A program made the translations under genes and the position numbers. DNA of 5,684 nt, taken from positions 1 through 5,684 of the forward strand of contig CAJKBW010000133.1 in NCBI GenBank assembly GCA_905198295.1, read 5' to 3'. Below the pieces are notes generated by a model, which saw nothing but the letters and a program-made list of their open reading frames with translations, did not search any database and was not told the origin of the DNA. Below are positions 1-5,212 of this stretch, piece by piece (the stretch's first letter is position 1; every line of letters starts with the position of its first letter). The DNA comes from an uncultured Oscillospiraceae bacterium (GTDB taxonomy: Bacteria; Bacillota; Clostridia; Oscillospirales; Acutalibacteraceae).

Positions 1-68
1 TGCCGTTTTCCCGCAGAGGTACCCCTTGCATGCTGCACGCCGCCCTTGGTTTTGCCAAAACGGATCAT
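1..68 (-). CDS. 5' end of an unidentified gene, cut by the left edge
   Basis: Only the first 22 codons are present. On the minus strand an ATG at 68-66 opens a frame without stops to the window edge, beginning MIRFGKTKGGVQHARG. A strong Shine-Dalgarno sequence (GGAGGT, 83-78) lies 9 nt upstream of the ATG, and a near-consensus promoter lies upstream of that (102-130), which together make a real gene start likely. The visible N-terminus is rich in Lys, Arg and Gly (R3, K6, K8, R15, K21, R22), with no hydrophobic signal peptide core or membrane segment so far. I do not recognise the family and propose no function. It points the same way as asnB, but the 200-bp gap, the stem-loop after asnB and its own promoter suggest separate transcription. 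Confidence 0.6.
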   Translation of the reverse strand, partial: MIRFGKTKGGVQHARGTSAGKR

Positions 69-101
69 AACAGCAGCACCTCCGTTAAAAATCGTACTTC
101 T

Positions 102-130
102 ATTGTATTGCAAAAGACGACCGAATGCAA
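102..130 (-). promoter_or_regulatory. Sigma-A-type promoter for the leftmost gene
   Basis: Read on the minus strand, a -35 box TTGCAT (130-125) and a -10 box TACAAT (107-102) are separated by exactly 17 bp. They differ from the TTGACA/TATAAT consensus by two bases and one base. Transcription would start near position 95, leaving a leader of about 27 nt that contains the SD of the gene starting at 68. The -35 box lies within the inverted repeat at 116-177. Confidence 0.65.
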
Positions 131-177
131 GGCGGTAACCCCGACTTTTCCGATTTTCGTCAGGTTATGCGGTCGTC
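116..177. repeat. Long-range inverted repeat between asnB and the left gene
   Basis: Perfect 8-bp arms GACGACCG (116-123) and CGGTCGTC (170-177) enclose 46 bp. Two further pairings nest inside: TAACC (136-140) with GGTTA (163-167), and GAC (143-145) with GTC (159-161), leaving a 13-nt apical loop. On minus-strand RNA the outer arm is followed at once by TTTT (115-112), so it could act as a weak intrinsic terminator for asnB read-through. The long, asymmetric interior (12 versus 2 unpaired bases) makes that uncertain. It overlaps the -35 box of the leftmost gene, so it could instead be a regulator site or an RNA structure. Confidence 0.4.
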
Positions 178-238
178 CTCTCCCCCCATTCCGGGATTTT
201 GTGGATAAAGCCAGATACATATACCTTCCCTTGCGGTT

Positions 239-270
239 AAGATGAGCAGGGCCGCGCGCCTGCTTGTCTT
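239..270 (-). terminator. Stem-loop directly after asnB, candidate terminator
   Basis: The stem AGCAGG (245-250) / CCTGCT (259-264) has a GC-rich 8-nt loop. It is extended past a 2x2 internal loop by AAGA (239-242) / TCTT (267-270). The structure overlaps the asnB stop codon (271-269), the position expected for a 3'-end hairpin. It lacks a clear U-tract: the minus strand continues TCTTAACC. It may therefore be a weak terminator or an mRNA-stabilising end rather than a strong intrinsic terminator. Confidence 0.4.
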
Positions 271-2110
271 ACACCCGGGCATCCTCGCCAAAATACACCT
301 CATACCAGACGAGGAACATATACACCGTCCAGATTTTCCGGCTGTTGTCCTTTTTGCCGTGGTAATGCTGATCGAGGAATTTCAGCAGCTCACCGGTATG
401 GAAGAATTGCTGTGCCGCCGGTGAGGTAAACGCCTCCCGCACCGTGCGGTAATGCTCCGGCTTGCGCAGCCAGATGCGGATGGGCACCGGAAAGCCGAGC
501 TTCGGACGGGCGGTGGATTCCTCCGGCATATGCCGCCGCGCCGCAAGACGCATCGCGTACTTGGTTGTGCCGCCGGCGATCCGATGCTTTACCGGCACAC
601 GGGACGCCACCGCGAACACCTCGCGGTCGAGGAATGGCACCCGCAGCTCCAGCGAATGCGCCATACTCATACGGTCCGCCTTGAGCAGGATGTCCCCCAC
701 CATCCAGCGGTTAATATCCACCGTCTGCATGCGGGAAACATCATCCTGCCCTCGGCAGCGGTCATAATACGCCGCCACCTGGCCGGCCGGATCGGTTGCC
801 GGGACATCTTTGAGCAGCGCGGCTTTCTCTTTTTGATTGAACATATACGCATTGCCGATGAAACGTTCCTCAAGGGTTTTCGAGCCGCGGATGAGAAAAG
901 ATTTCCCCTTGAAATCAAAGGGAATTGCGGACACCACCGCCGCCGCGGCTCTGCGCAGGAAGCGCGGCAGCTTCTGATAGCCGGCGAGCGATGTCGGCTC
1001 ATGATAGATCCGGTATCCGCCGAACAGCTCGTCCGCCCCTTCGCCCGAAAGCACCACCTTCACATGCTCGGCGGCAAGCTTGGAGACAAAATACAGCGCC
1101 ACACAGGCCGGATCCGCCAGCGGCTGATCCAGGTGATACTGCACTTCCGGCAATGCCGCCCAGTATTCATCCTCGGTGATCAGATGGGCGTAATGCTCGA
1201 TGCCGAGGGTTTTGGCAAGCTCCGCGGCAAACTGAGTCTCATTGTAATGCTCGCCGTTGTCAAAGCCGACGGTGAACGCCTTCTGTCCGCCGAAATACGA
1301 GGCAACATAGCTCGAGTCTACGCCGCCGGACAAAAAGCAGCCCACCTCCACATCGCTGATCCGGTGCGCTTCCACCGAATCGGTAAACGCTTTGTCGATA
1401 CTGTCCACCGCTTCATCCAAGGTCATCCCGTCGTCCGGGGTGAACTGCGCCTCCCAGTACCGCTGTTCGGTCACTTCGCCGCCGCGCAGCCACAGGAAAT
1501 GCGCCGGCGGCAGGCAGTAAACCCCCTCAAAAAACGTTTCCTTGGGCACCGCGTACTGGAACGACAGATAGCCGTCCAGCGCACGCTTATTGAACGTCTT
1601 GACGAAATGCGGATGGGCCAGCATGGATTTGATTTCCGAGGCAAACACAAAGGAGCCGTCCGCCAAAGTGGTATAATGCATCGGCTTGATGCCGAACGGG
1701 TCCCGCGCGAGGAAAAGCGTATGCTCCTGCGTATTCCAGACAGCAAACGCAAACATTCCACGCAGCCGGCTTAGCAGCGCCTCGCCCCACTCCTCAAAGC
1801 CGTGCAGCAGCACCTCGCTGTCGCTTGCGGTCGCAAACACATGGCCGGCCGCCAGCAGCTCTTCCCGCAGCGGCTGATAGTTGTAAATCTCCCCATTGAA
1901 CATCAGCACCAGCGTCTTATCTTCATTATACAGCGGCTGATTTCCCGCCTCCAGATCAATGATGCTCAGGCGCCGGAAGCCCATCGTCATCCCGTCGCCG
2001 CAGTAAATCCCTTCCGAATCCGGTCCCCGGTGGGTGATCCGCTCCGCCATCTCCCGGATGACCTGCTCCCGATCCGCCAGTTCCCCGGTAAATCCGCAAA
2101 ATCCGCACAT
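269..2110 (-). CDS. asnB: Asparagine synthetase (glutamine-hydrolysing), AsnB type
   Basis: Cytosolic enzyme making L-asparagine from aspartate, ATP and glutamine; ammonia released in the N-terminal glutaminase domain is channelled to the C-terminal synthetase domain. The chosen ATG (2110-2108) gives 613 residues and puts the nucleophile Cys at position 2 (MCGFCGF) after Met removal. The in-frame ATG 11 codons upstream would bury it, so it is rejected. An SD-like AAGGCGG (2127-2121) lies 10 nt upstream. Glutaminase motifs: THRGPDSEG (26-34), R46/R47-L-S, FNGEIYNY (71-78), SDSE (96-99), ARDPFGIKP (135-143). Synthetase motifs: the ATP-pyrophosphatase P-loop SGGVDSS (261-267), DQPLADPA (328-335), LSGEGADELFGGY (354-366), and further on LKADRMSMAHSLELRVPFLD. 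All key residues seem intact and the length is normal for bacterial AsnB. A promoter at 2198-2225 serves it; read-through from the araC-type gene is possible (111-bp gap). AsnB-like domains also occur in peptide and antibiotic clusters, but nothing here suggests that. Confidence 0.96.
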   Translation of the reverse strand: MCGFCGFTGELADREQVIREMAERITHRGPDSEGIYCGDGMTMGFRRLSIIDLEAGNQPLYNEDKTLVLMFNGEIYNYQPLREELLAAGHVFATASDSEVLLHGFEEWGEALLSRLRGMFAFAVWNTQEHTLFLARDPFGIKPMHYTTLADGSFVFASEIKSMLAHPHFVKTFNKRALDGYLSFQYAVPKETFFEGVYCLPPAHFLWLRGGEVTEQRYWEAQFTPDDGMTLDEAVDSIDKAFTDSVEAHRISDVEVGCFLSGGVDSSYVASYFGGQKAFTVGFDNGEHYNETQFAAELAKTLGIEHYAHLITEDEYWAALPEVQYHLDQPLADPACVALYFVSKLAAEHVKVVLSGEGADELFGGYRIYHEPTSLAGYQKLPRFLRRAAAAVVSAIPFDFKGKSFLIRGSKTLEERFIGNAYMFNQKEKAALLKDVPATDPAGQVAAYYDRCRGQDDVSRMQTVDINRWMVGDILLKADRMSMAHSLELRVPFLDREVFAVASRVPVKHRIAGGTTKYAMRLAARRHMPEESTARPKLGFPVPIRIWLRKPEHYRTVREAFTSPAAQQFFHTGELLKFLDQHYHGKKDNSRKIWTVYMFLVWYEVYFGEDARV

Positions 2111-2164
2111 GGTGTGTAATCCGCCTTTCCGTCTCCTGCGCATGCACGCGCCACGTTTCCTTTC

Positions 2165-2180
2165 CCGTCCTTACGGACAG
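2165..2180 (-). other. Small hairpin with GUAA tetraloop in the asnB leader
   Basis: On the minus strand CTGTCC-GTAA-GGACGG forms a 6-bp stem (one G-U pair) closed by a GNRA-class tetraloop, some 55 nt before the asnB start and inside the predicted leader of about 80 nt. No T-tract follows (next bases GAAAGGAAA), so it is not an intrinsic terminator. It could stabilise the mRNA 5' end or be incidental. Confidence 0.35.
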
Positions 2181-2197
2181 ACAAGCCTATCGTGTAT

Positions 2198-2225
2198 AGT
2201 ATACCAGATTTTCCCCTTGTTTCAA
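2198..2225 (-). promoter_or_regulatory. Sigma-A-type promoter for asnB
   Basis: Minus-strand -35 TTGAAA (2225-2220) and -10 TATACT (2203-2198) are 16 bp apart, close to consensus. Predicted transcription starts near 2191, giving a leader of about 80 nt before the asnB ATG. The -35 overlaps the stop codon (2224-2222) of the upstream regulator gene, so asnB can be expressed independently of it. No T-box leader motif (AGGGTGGNACCGCG) is seen in the leader. Confidence 0.6.
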
Positions 2226-3094
2226 ATGTTCCCTGAAAATTTCCCGTGCGTTTCATCTGTACAAATGCTGCCCGTGCCGCCGGAAACCTGCGTGGATCGG
2301 AACCGGGTTGGTGTGTCTCCCACAATTTGCCGGAAAAGCGCATTAAATGTGCGAATATTGGCAAAGCCGCATAAACCCGCAATGGAGGTAATCGTTTCGT
2401 CCGTATCTGCCAGAAGACGGCAGGCGGCATGAATCCGCAGATTATTCAGATAGTTCTTGAAACCTATGCCAACGCATCGCTGAAACAGCGCCGAAAGATA
2501 GTCTGGAGTATACCCCCAGCGCTTCGCCAGAATCCTGAGATTCAGTTCTCCCGAATAGTGCCGTGCTATATCGTCCAGCACCGGCTGCAGCTGACGCAGG
2601 CTTTTTGCACTGACGGGTGTATTTGTGGTGAAGCTGCGTGCCAAAAGGCACCAAAGCCACACCACCTGTGCCAACATCACCTCCGTCATCCACTCATCGG
2701 CTTGCTTCTGCTCCTGACAGAGGGTGAGCCATACAATTTCAAGGCTTGTGGCGAGACCTGAAACGGATTCCAGTTCTCTCCGCAGAATGAATGTACGCAG
2801 AAACGGCACACGGGACATCTGCTCAAACAGCGAGCTTGCGCAAAACAGGCACAGCTCCAGCCGGCAGAAATCTTCGCGCAAGATAAACCTATGCAGTTCT
2901 CCACTGCGAATGATAACCATATCACCCGCTTCGGCAGCATAGGTATGTCCGCCCACCATAAAATCACAACCGCCTTCAGTCACCCGACAAATTTCTACGC
3001 GATCATGCCAATGCAGTTCTCCTTTAAATCCTTTGAGTAAGGTCATTTGGTTATAGACAACCCGATTATTTATATCTTCTTTGTAAATACGCAT
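2222..3094 (-). CDS. AraC-family transcriptional regulator with cupin sensor domain
   Basis: A 290-residue DNA-binding regulator, a normal length for AraC/XylS proteins. The N-terminal half is a cupin-like ligand pocket: HWHDRVEI (28-35), a Gly turn, then AGDMVIIRSGELHRF (56-70). The C-terminal half carries two helix-turn-helix motifs: LRILAKRWGYTPDYLSALFQ (186-205), and the second around residues 234-255 (TITSIAGLCGF...TFNALFRQ), ending in the family signature GDTPTRFR (259-266). A polar tail of 24 residues follows. The ATG at 3094 is preceded by a strong SD (GAGGGGGA, 3108-3101) with a 6-nt gap. It is divergent from the oxidoreductase operon across 139 bp, the usual arrangement of a local regulator and its target. 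The direct repeat at 3126-3161 is its likely binding site. Cupin-type AraC regulators often sense sugars or related small molecules; the ligand here is unknown. Confidence 0.93.
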   Translation of the reverse strand: MRIYKEDINNRVVYNQMTLLKGFKGELHWHDRVEICRVTEGGCDFMVGGHTYAAEAGDMVIIRSGELHRFILREDFCRLELCLFCASSLFEQMSRVPFLRTFILRRELESVSGLATSLEIVWLTLCQEQKQADEWMTEVMLAQVVWLWCLLARSFTTNTPVSAKSLRQLQPVLDDIARHYSGELNLRILAKRWGYTPDYLSALFQRCVGIGFKNYLNNLRIHAACRLLADTDETITSIAGLCGFANIRTFNALFRQIVGDTPTRFRSTQVSGGTGSICTDETHGKFSGNI

Positions 3095-3113
3095 TGTTTA
3101 TCCCCCTCGGATG

Positions 3114-3142
3114 ATTCTACCATAAATCACGAATTTTTTCTA
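3114..3142 (-). promoter_or_regulatory. Promoter of the AraC-family regulator gene
   Basis: Minus-strand -10 TAGAAT (3119-3114) is preceded by an extended -10 TG (3122-3121). A partial -35, TAGAAA (3142-3137), lies 17 bp upstream. The leader would be short (about 12-15 nt), ending in the strong SD. The upstream copy of the direct repeat at 3126-3140 lies across the spacer and -35, so a protein bound there should block this promoter (inferred autorepression). Confidence 0.5.
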
Positions 3143-3161
3143 TATCATCACAATAGTTTTC
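3126..3161. promoter_or_regulatory. Tandem direct repeat, probable operator of the AraC-type regulator
   Basis: Two 15-bp copies, 3126-3140 (ATCACGAATTTTTTC) and 3147-3161 (ATCACAATAGTTTTC), match at 11 of 15 positions with a period of exactly 21 bp, two helical turns. Tandem half-sites in the same orientation about 21 bp apart are how AraC binds araI1/araI2. The downstream copy ends one base before the -35 box of the plus-strand operon, the place for a class II activator. The upstream copy overlaps the regulator's own promoter. The repeat itself is seen directly; its role is inferred from family knowledge and geometry. T-rich flanks raise the chance match somewhat. Confidence 0.5.
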
Positions 3162-3191
3162 TTGCCCCACTTTCCGTTTAAACGATATACT
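3162..3191 (+). promoter_or_regulatory. Activator-type promoter of the oxidoreductase operon
   Basis: A good -10 TATACT (3186-3191) pairs with a poor -35 TTGCCC (3162-3167) across an 18-bp spacer. A weak -35 next to a tandem repeat fits a promoter that needs an activator. Transcription would begin near 3198, giving a leader of about 36 nt before the TTG start. The spacer contains a perfect 10-bp palindrome (3175-3184). Confidence 0.5.
3175..3184. repeat. Perfect 10-bp palindrome in the operon promoter spacer
   Basis: CGTTTAAACG reads the same on both strands and ends one base before the -10 box of the operon promoter. A protein bound here would hinder RNA polymerase. A 10-bp palindrome is expected in a region this size with odds of roughly one in seven, so it may be chance. 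Confidence 0.3.
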
Positions 3192-3219
3192 CAGGACAGA
3201 GAACCGACGAAGATCCAAT

Positions 3220-3227
3220 GGGAGGGG
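3220..3227 (+). promoter_or_regulatory. Ribosome binding site that fixes a TTG start
   Basis: GGGAGGGG at 3220-3227 lies 6 nt before the TTG at 3234, placing the anti-SD match at an ideal distance. No such site precedes the further-upstream TTG at 3162 in the same frame, which is instead the promoter -35 box. This decides the start of the oxidoreductase gene. Confidence 0.75.
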
Positions 3228-3233
3228 ATAACT

Positions 3234-4304
3234 TTGAAAGAAATCAACATCGGCATAATCGGTGCCGGTACCATTGCCCGCTATCACACACAGGGGCTTC
3301 GTCATGTACAGCAAGCCCATCTGACTGCGGTGGCAGATCAGGAGCGGAATGCCGCAATGGCGCTGGCCGGAGAGGAAAACATTTCTCGTGTATATGATGA
3401 CCCCGATGCGCTTTTGCAGGATCCGGAAATTCAAGCTGTAATTATCGCCACTCCTCCGGCCGCTCATGCATCGCTTGTACTCAAAGCGCTTCGCGCAGGC
3501 AAGCATGTGCTGTGCGAAAAACCGCCAGCTATAAATTATGTGCAGGCTGAAGAGTGCCGCCGTGCAGCCGTTGCCACGGACAGGGTGCTGATGTACGGAT
3601 TTATACGCCGTTTCAGCCGGGAAATACGTGCACTTCACAGACTCCTGACAGACAATGATCCGGGCGCCTTTCTGACTGGCGAGGTATACCGCCTCGATCG
3701 CTGTTCTCAGGCACAGGGATGGTTTATCGACAAATCCATTGCTGGCGGCGGCGTGCTTCTGGACGGCTGTATCCATGAACTTGATGCTGCGCTCTATCTG
3801 CTCGGTTATCCGGCGGTAAAAACGGTTGACGCGTCCACCAGCAACTGGGGACGCGAGTTGCCGCAACAGCTCGGCGCCGACGCCGGATATGCCCCCAGAG
3901 AAAACAAACCGTATACCCATACAGTAGAGACCTCCGGTAGCGCACGGCTGCGTTTTTTCGATGGCGGCTGCTTGCATGTGCACGCTGCATCGGTACTTTT
4001 CACCGTCAGGCAGGGCACCTGCATTGACCTGTGTTTTGAGAAACTTGGTCTGCGGCTGGAAAACGGACATCTGACGTTAATTGAAAATCGAGCAGGATTT
4101 GGGCTGTGTACCATACAGCCCGACTTCCGTGAACCCGTCGATGACTGGGCACAGCAGGAACAGCATTTTGTCGACTGCTGTCTGGGACTCTCACGCTGTA
4201 TCCCCAACGCCGGGGAAGGTGCAAAATTGATGCGTATAATGGATGCCGTGTATACTTCCGCTGCAAACGAGGAGCCCATACAGTTTTCCGAAGACAAAAT
4301 TTAA
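3234..4304 (+). CDS. Gfo/Idh/MocA-family NAD(P)-dependent oxidoreductase
   Basis: A 356-residue cytosolic dehydrogenase of the family that includes glucose-fructose oxidoreductase, inositol 2-dehydrogenase and MocA, which oxidise or reduce sugars, cyclitols and their derivatives at a hydroxyl/keto group. Start: TTG at 3234 behind the SD at 3220-3227. The N-terminal Rossmann fold begins at once (INIGIIGAGTIA, residues 4-15; Gly-X-Gly at 10-12). An Asp (D35) at the end of the second strand suggests NAD rather than NADP. The catalytic EKP motif is at 95-97 (HVLCEKPPA). The C-terminal sheet domain carries the GGGVLLDGCIHELD motif (171-184) with D177 and H181 in the usual catalytic positions, so the enzyme appears functional. 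Length is normal. It is the first gene of the operon, 12 bp before the next, and divergent from the AraC-type regulator. The substrate cannot be assigned; inositol-like compounds, sugar acids or amino sugars are all possible. Confidence 0.93.
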   Translation: MKEINIGIIGAGTIARYHTQGLRHVQQAHLTAVADQERNAAMALAGEENISRVYDDPDALLQDPEIQAVIIATPPAAHASLVLKALRAGKHVLCEKPPAINYVQAEECRRAAVATDRVLMYGFIRRFSREIRALHRLLTDNDPGAFLTGEVYRLDRCSQAQGWFIDKSIAGGGVLLDGCIHELDAALYLLGYPAVKTVDASTSNWGRELPQQLGADAGYAPRENKPYTHTVETSGSARLRFFDGGCLHVHAASVLFTVRQGTCIDLCFEKLGLRLENGHLTLIENRAGFGLCTIQPDFREPVDDWAQQEQHFVDCCLGLSRCIPNAGEGAKLMRIMDAVYTSAANEEPIQFSEDKI

Positions 4305-4316
4305 GGAGGTTTTATA

Positions 4317-5210
4317 ATGCTGCCAACTACCGATTTTTTCGGCCACGAGGTTACCCGTCTGATTATTGGTGATAACCCGTTTAACGGACATTCCTATATC
4401 ACCGATGTCATCACGCAGGAAGAACTGCTCGCTTATCATACCGAAGAACGTATCATCGAAGCGCTGTTCACCGCGCAACAGGCCGGTTTCAATACCCTTT
4501 TGCCGCTTGGCGATCCATTCATCCTGCGGACATTACAGCATTTTTCCCAACGTGGTGGACGTCTTCAGGCAATCTTCCAGCCATACACCGCTATCGGGCT
4601 TGAACTGAATCTGCGTATGATGAAAGATACCAACGCCATCGGCGCTTATCATCAGGGTACCACCACCGATTTCCTTTTTGAAAACGGACAGACGGATACT
4701 ATTCGGCAAAATCTGAAAATTCTGCGAGAAAGCGGTCTACCCGTGGGTCTTGGTACCCATCGTCCGGACGTCATCGAACTGGCCGAATCGGAAAACTGGG
4801 ATGTGGATTTTTACGTTGCCTGCCTGCAGAACGCGCGGCGGGGCCGCGAGGGTGAGCAAAGCGGATTCATTACCGGCAAGACCAAGCAGGGACTGCGCTT
4901 CTTCCCCGAGGACAGGCCGATCATGCTCGATTTGATTGCCAAAGTGGATAAACCCTGTATCGCTTTTAAAATCTTTGCCGGCGGTCAGATATTTTACGGT
5001 CATTCTCCAGAGGAAATTCCTGATGTTGTCCGTAACGTATATCGTGAGGTATTCTCCAAGCTCAAACCCAGCGACATTGCCGCTGTGGGCGTCTATCAGG
5101 GAACAAAAGATCAGATCGGTGAAAACGCCAGGCTGTTTAGAGAAGTTATGCAGGAAATGTCCCTATCACCTGCGGCAGTAAATTCACAATCAGATGTTAA
5201 GGAAGGATAA
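4317..5210 (+). CDS. TIM-barrel-like protein of unknown function
   Basis: A 297-residue soluble protein with no signal peptide or membrane segment. Its SD AAGGAGGT (4303-4310) overlaps the stop codon of the oxidoreductase gene and lies 6 nt before the ATG, so the two are probably translated in step. The pattern of alternating hydrophobic strands and amphipathic helices suggests a TIM barrel. Landmarks: RLIIGDNPFNGHS (14-26), AQQAGFNTLLPLGDP (53-67), LQAIFQPYTA (83-92), AIGAYHQG (107-114), a Gly/His strand LPVGLGTHRPDVIELAE (141-157), NWDVDFYVACLQN (160-172), and KPCIAFKIFAGGQ (212-224). From memory, similar uncharacterised proteins with a (G)GNPF(N/S)G start and a KPCIAFK strand occur in planctomycetes, Bacteroidetes and Firmicutes, often near Gfo/Idh/MocA enzymes. 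H148, D19, N20 and H25 are candidate active-site residues (inference). An isomerase, aldolase or aldo-keto-reductase-like role is possible; none is shown. Confidence 0.85.
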   Translation: MLPTTDFFGHEVTRLIIGDNPFNGHSYITDVITQEELLAYHTEERIIEALFTAQQAGFNTLLPLGDPFILRTLQHFSQRGGRLQAIFQPYTAIGLELNLRMMKDTNAIGAYHQGTTTDFLFENGQTDTIRQNLKILRESGLPVGLGTHRPDVIELAESENWDVDFYVACLQNARRGREGEQSGFITGKTKQGLRFFPEDRPIMLDLIAKVDKPCIAFKIFAGGQIFYGHSPEEIPDVVRNVYREVFSKLKPSDIAAVGVYQGTKDQIGENARLFREVMQEMSLSPAAVNSQSDVKEG

Positions 5211-5212
5211 CC

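Noticed and set aside
30..245. 71-codon plus-strand frame in the left intergenic region
   Set aside because: It overlaps the SD, promoter and start of the minus-strand gene, has no SD of its own that I can see, and has no protein-like pattern.
452..1774. Long plus-strand open frame (440 codons) opposite asnB
   Set aside because: It lies wholly antisense to an asparagine synthetase with intact motifs, has no recognisable domain, and is rich in His/Arg as expected from the complement of GC-rich codons. It is a shadow frame.
2111..2143. 11-codon N-terminal extension of asnB
   Set aside because: Class II glutamine amidotransferases need Cys directly after the initiator Met. The extension would block the nucleophile.
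2111..2221. T-box or other amino-acid riboswitch ahead of asnB
   Set aside because: No AGGGTGGNACCGCG-like T-box sequence or terminator/antiterminator pair is present; the leader is too short.
3162..3233. 24-codon N-terminal extension of the oxidoreductase from the upstream TTG
   Set aside because: That TTG is the promoter -35 box and lies upstream of the predicted transcription start. The Rossmann strand begins straight after the TTG at 3234, which has an ideal SD.
3192..3233. Riboswitch in the operon leader, as often found before ECF S-component genes
   Set aside because: The predicted leader is only about 36 nt and contains no aptamer-sized structure; the S component is also the third gene.
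3117..4070. Minus-strand open frame (317 codons) opposite the oxidoreductase
   Set aside because: It is antisense to a clear Gfo/Idh/MocA gene, shows no domain pattern, and would run through the divergent promoter region and overlap the operators.
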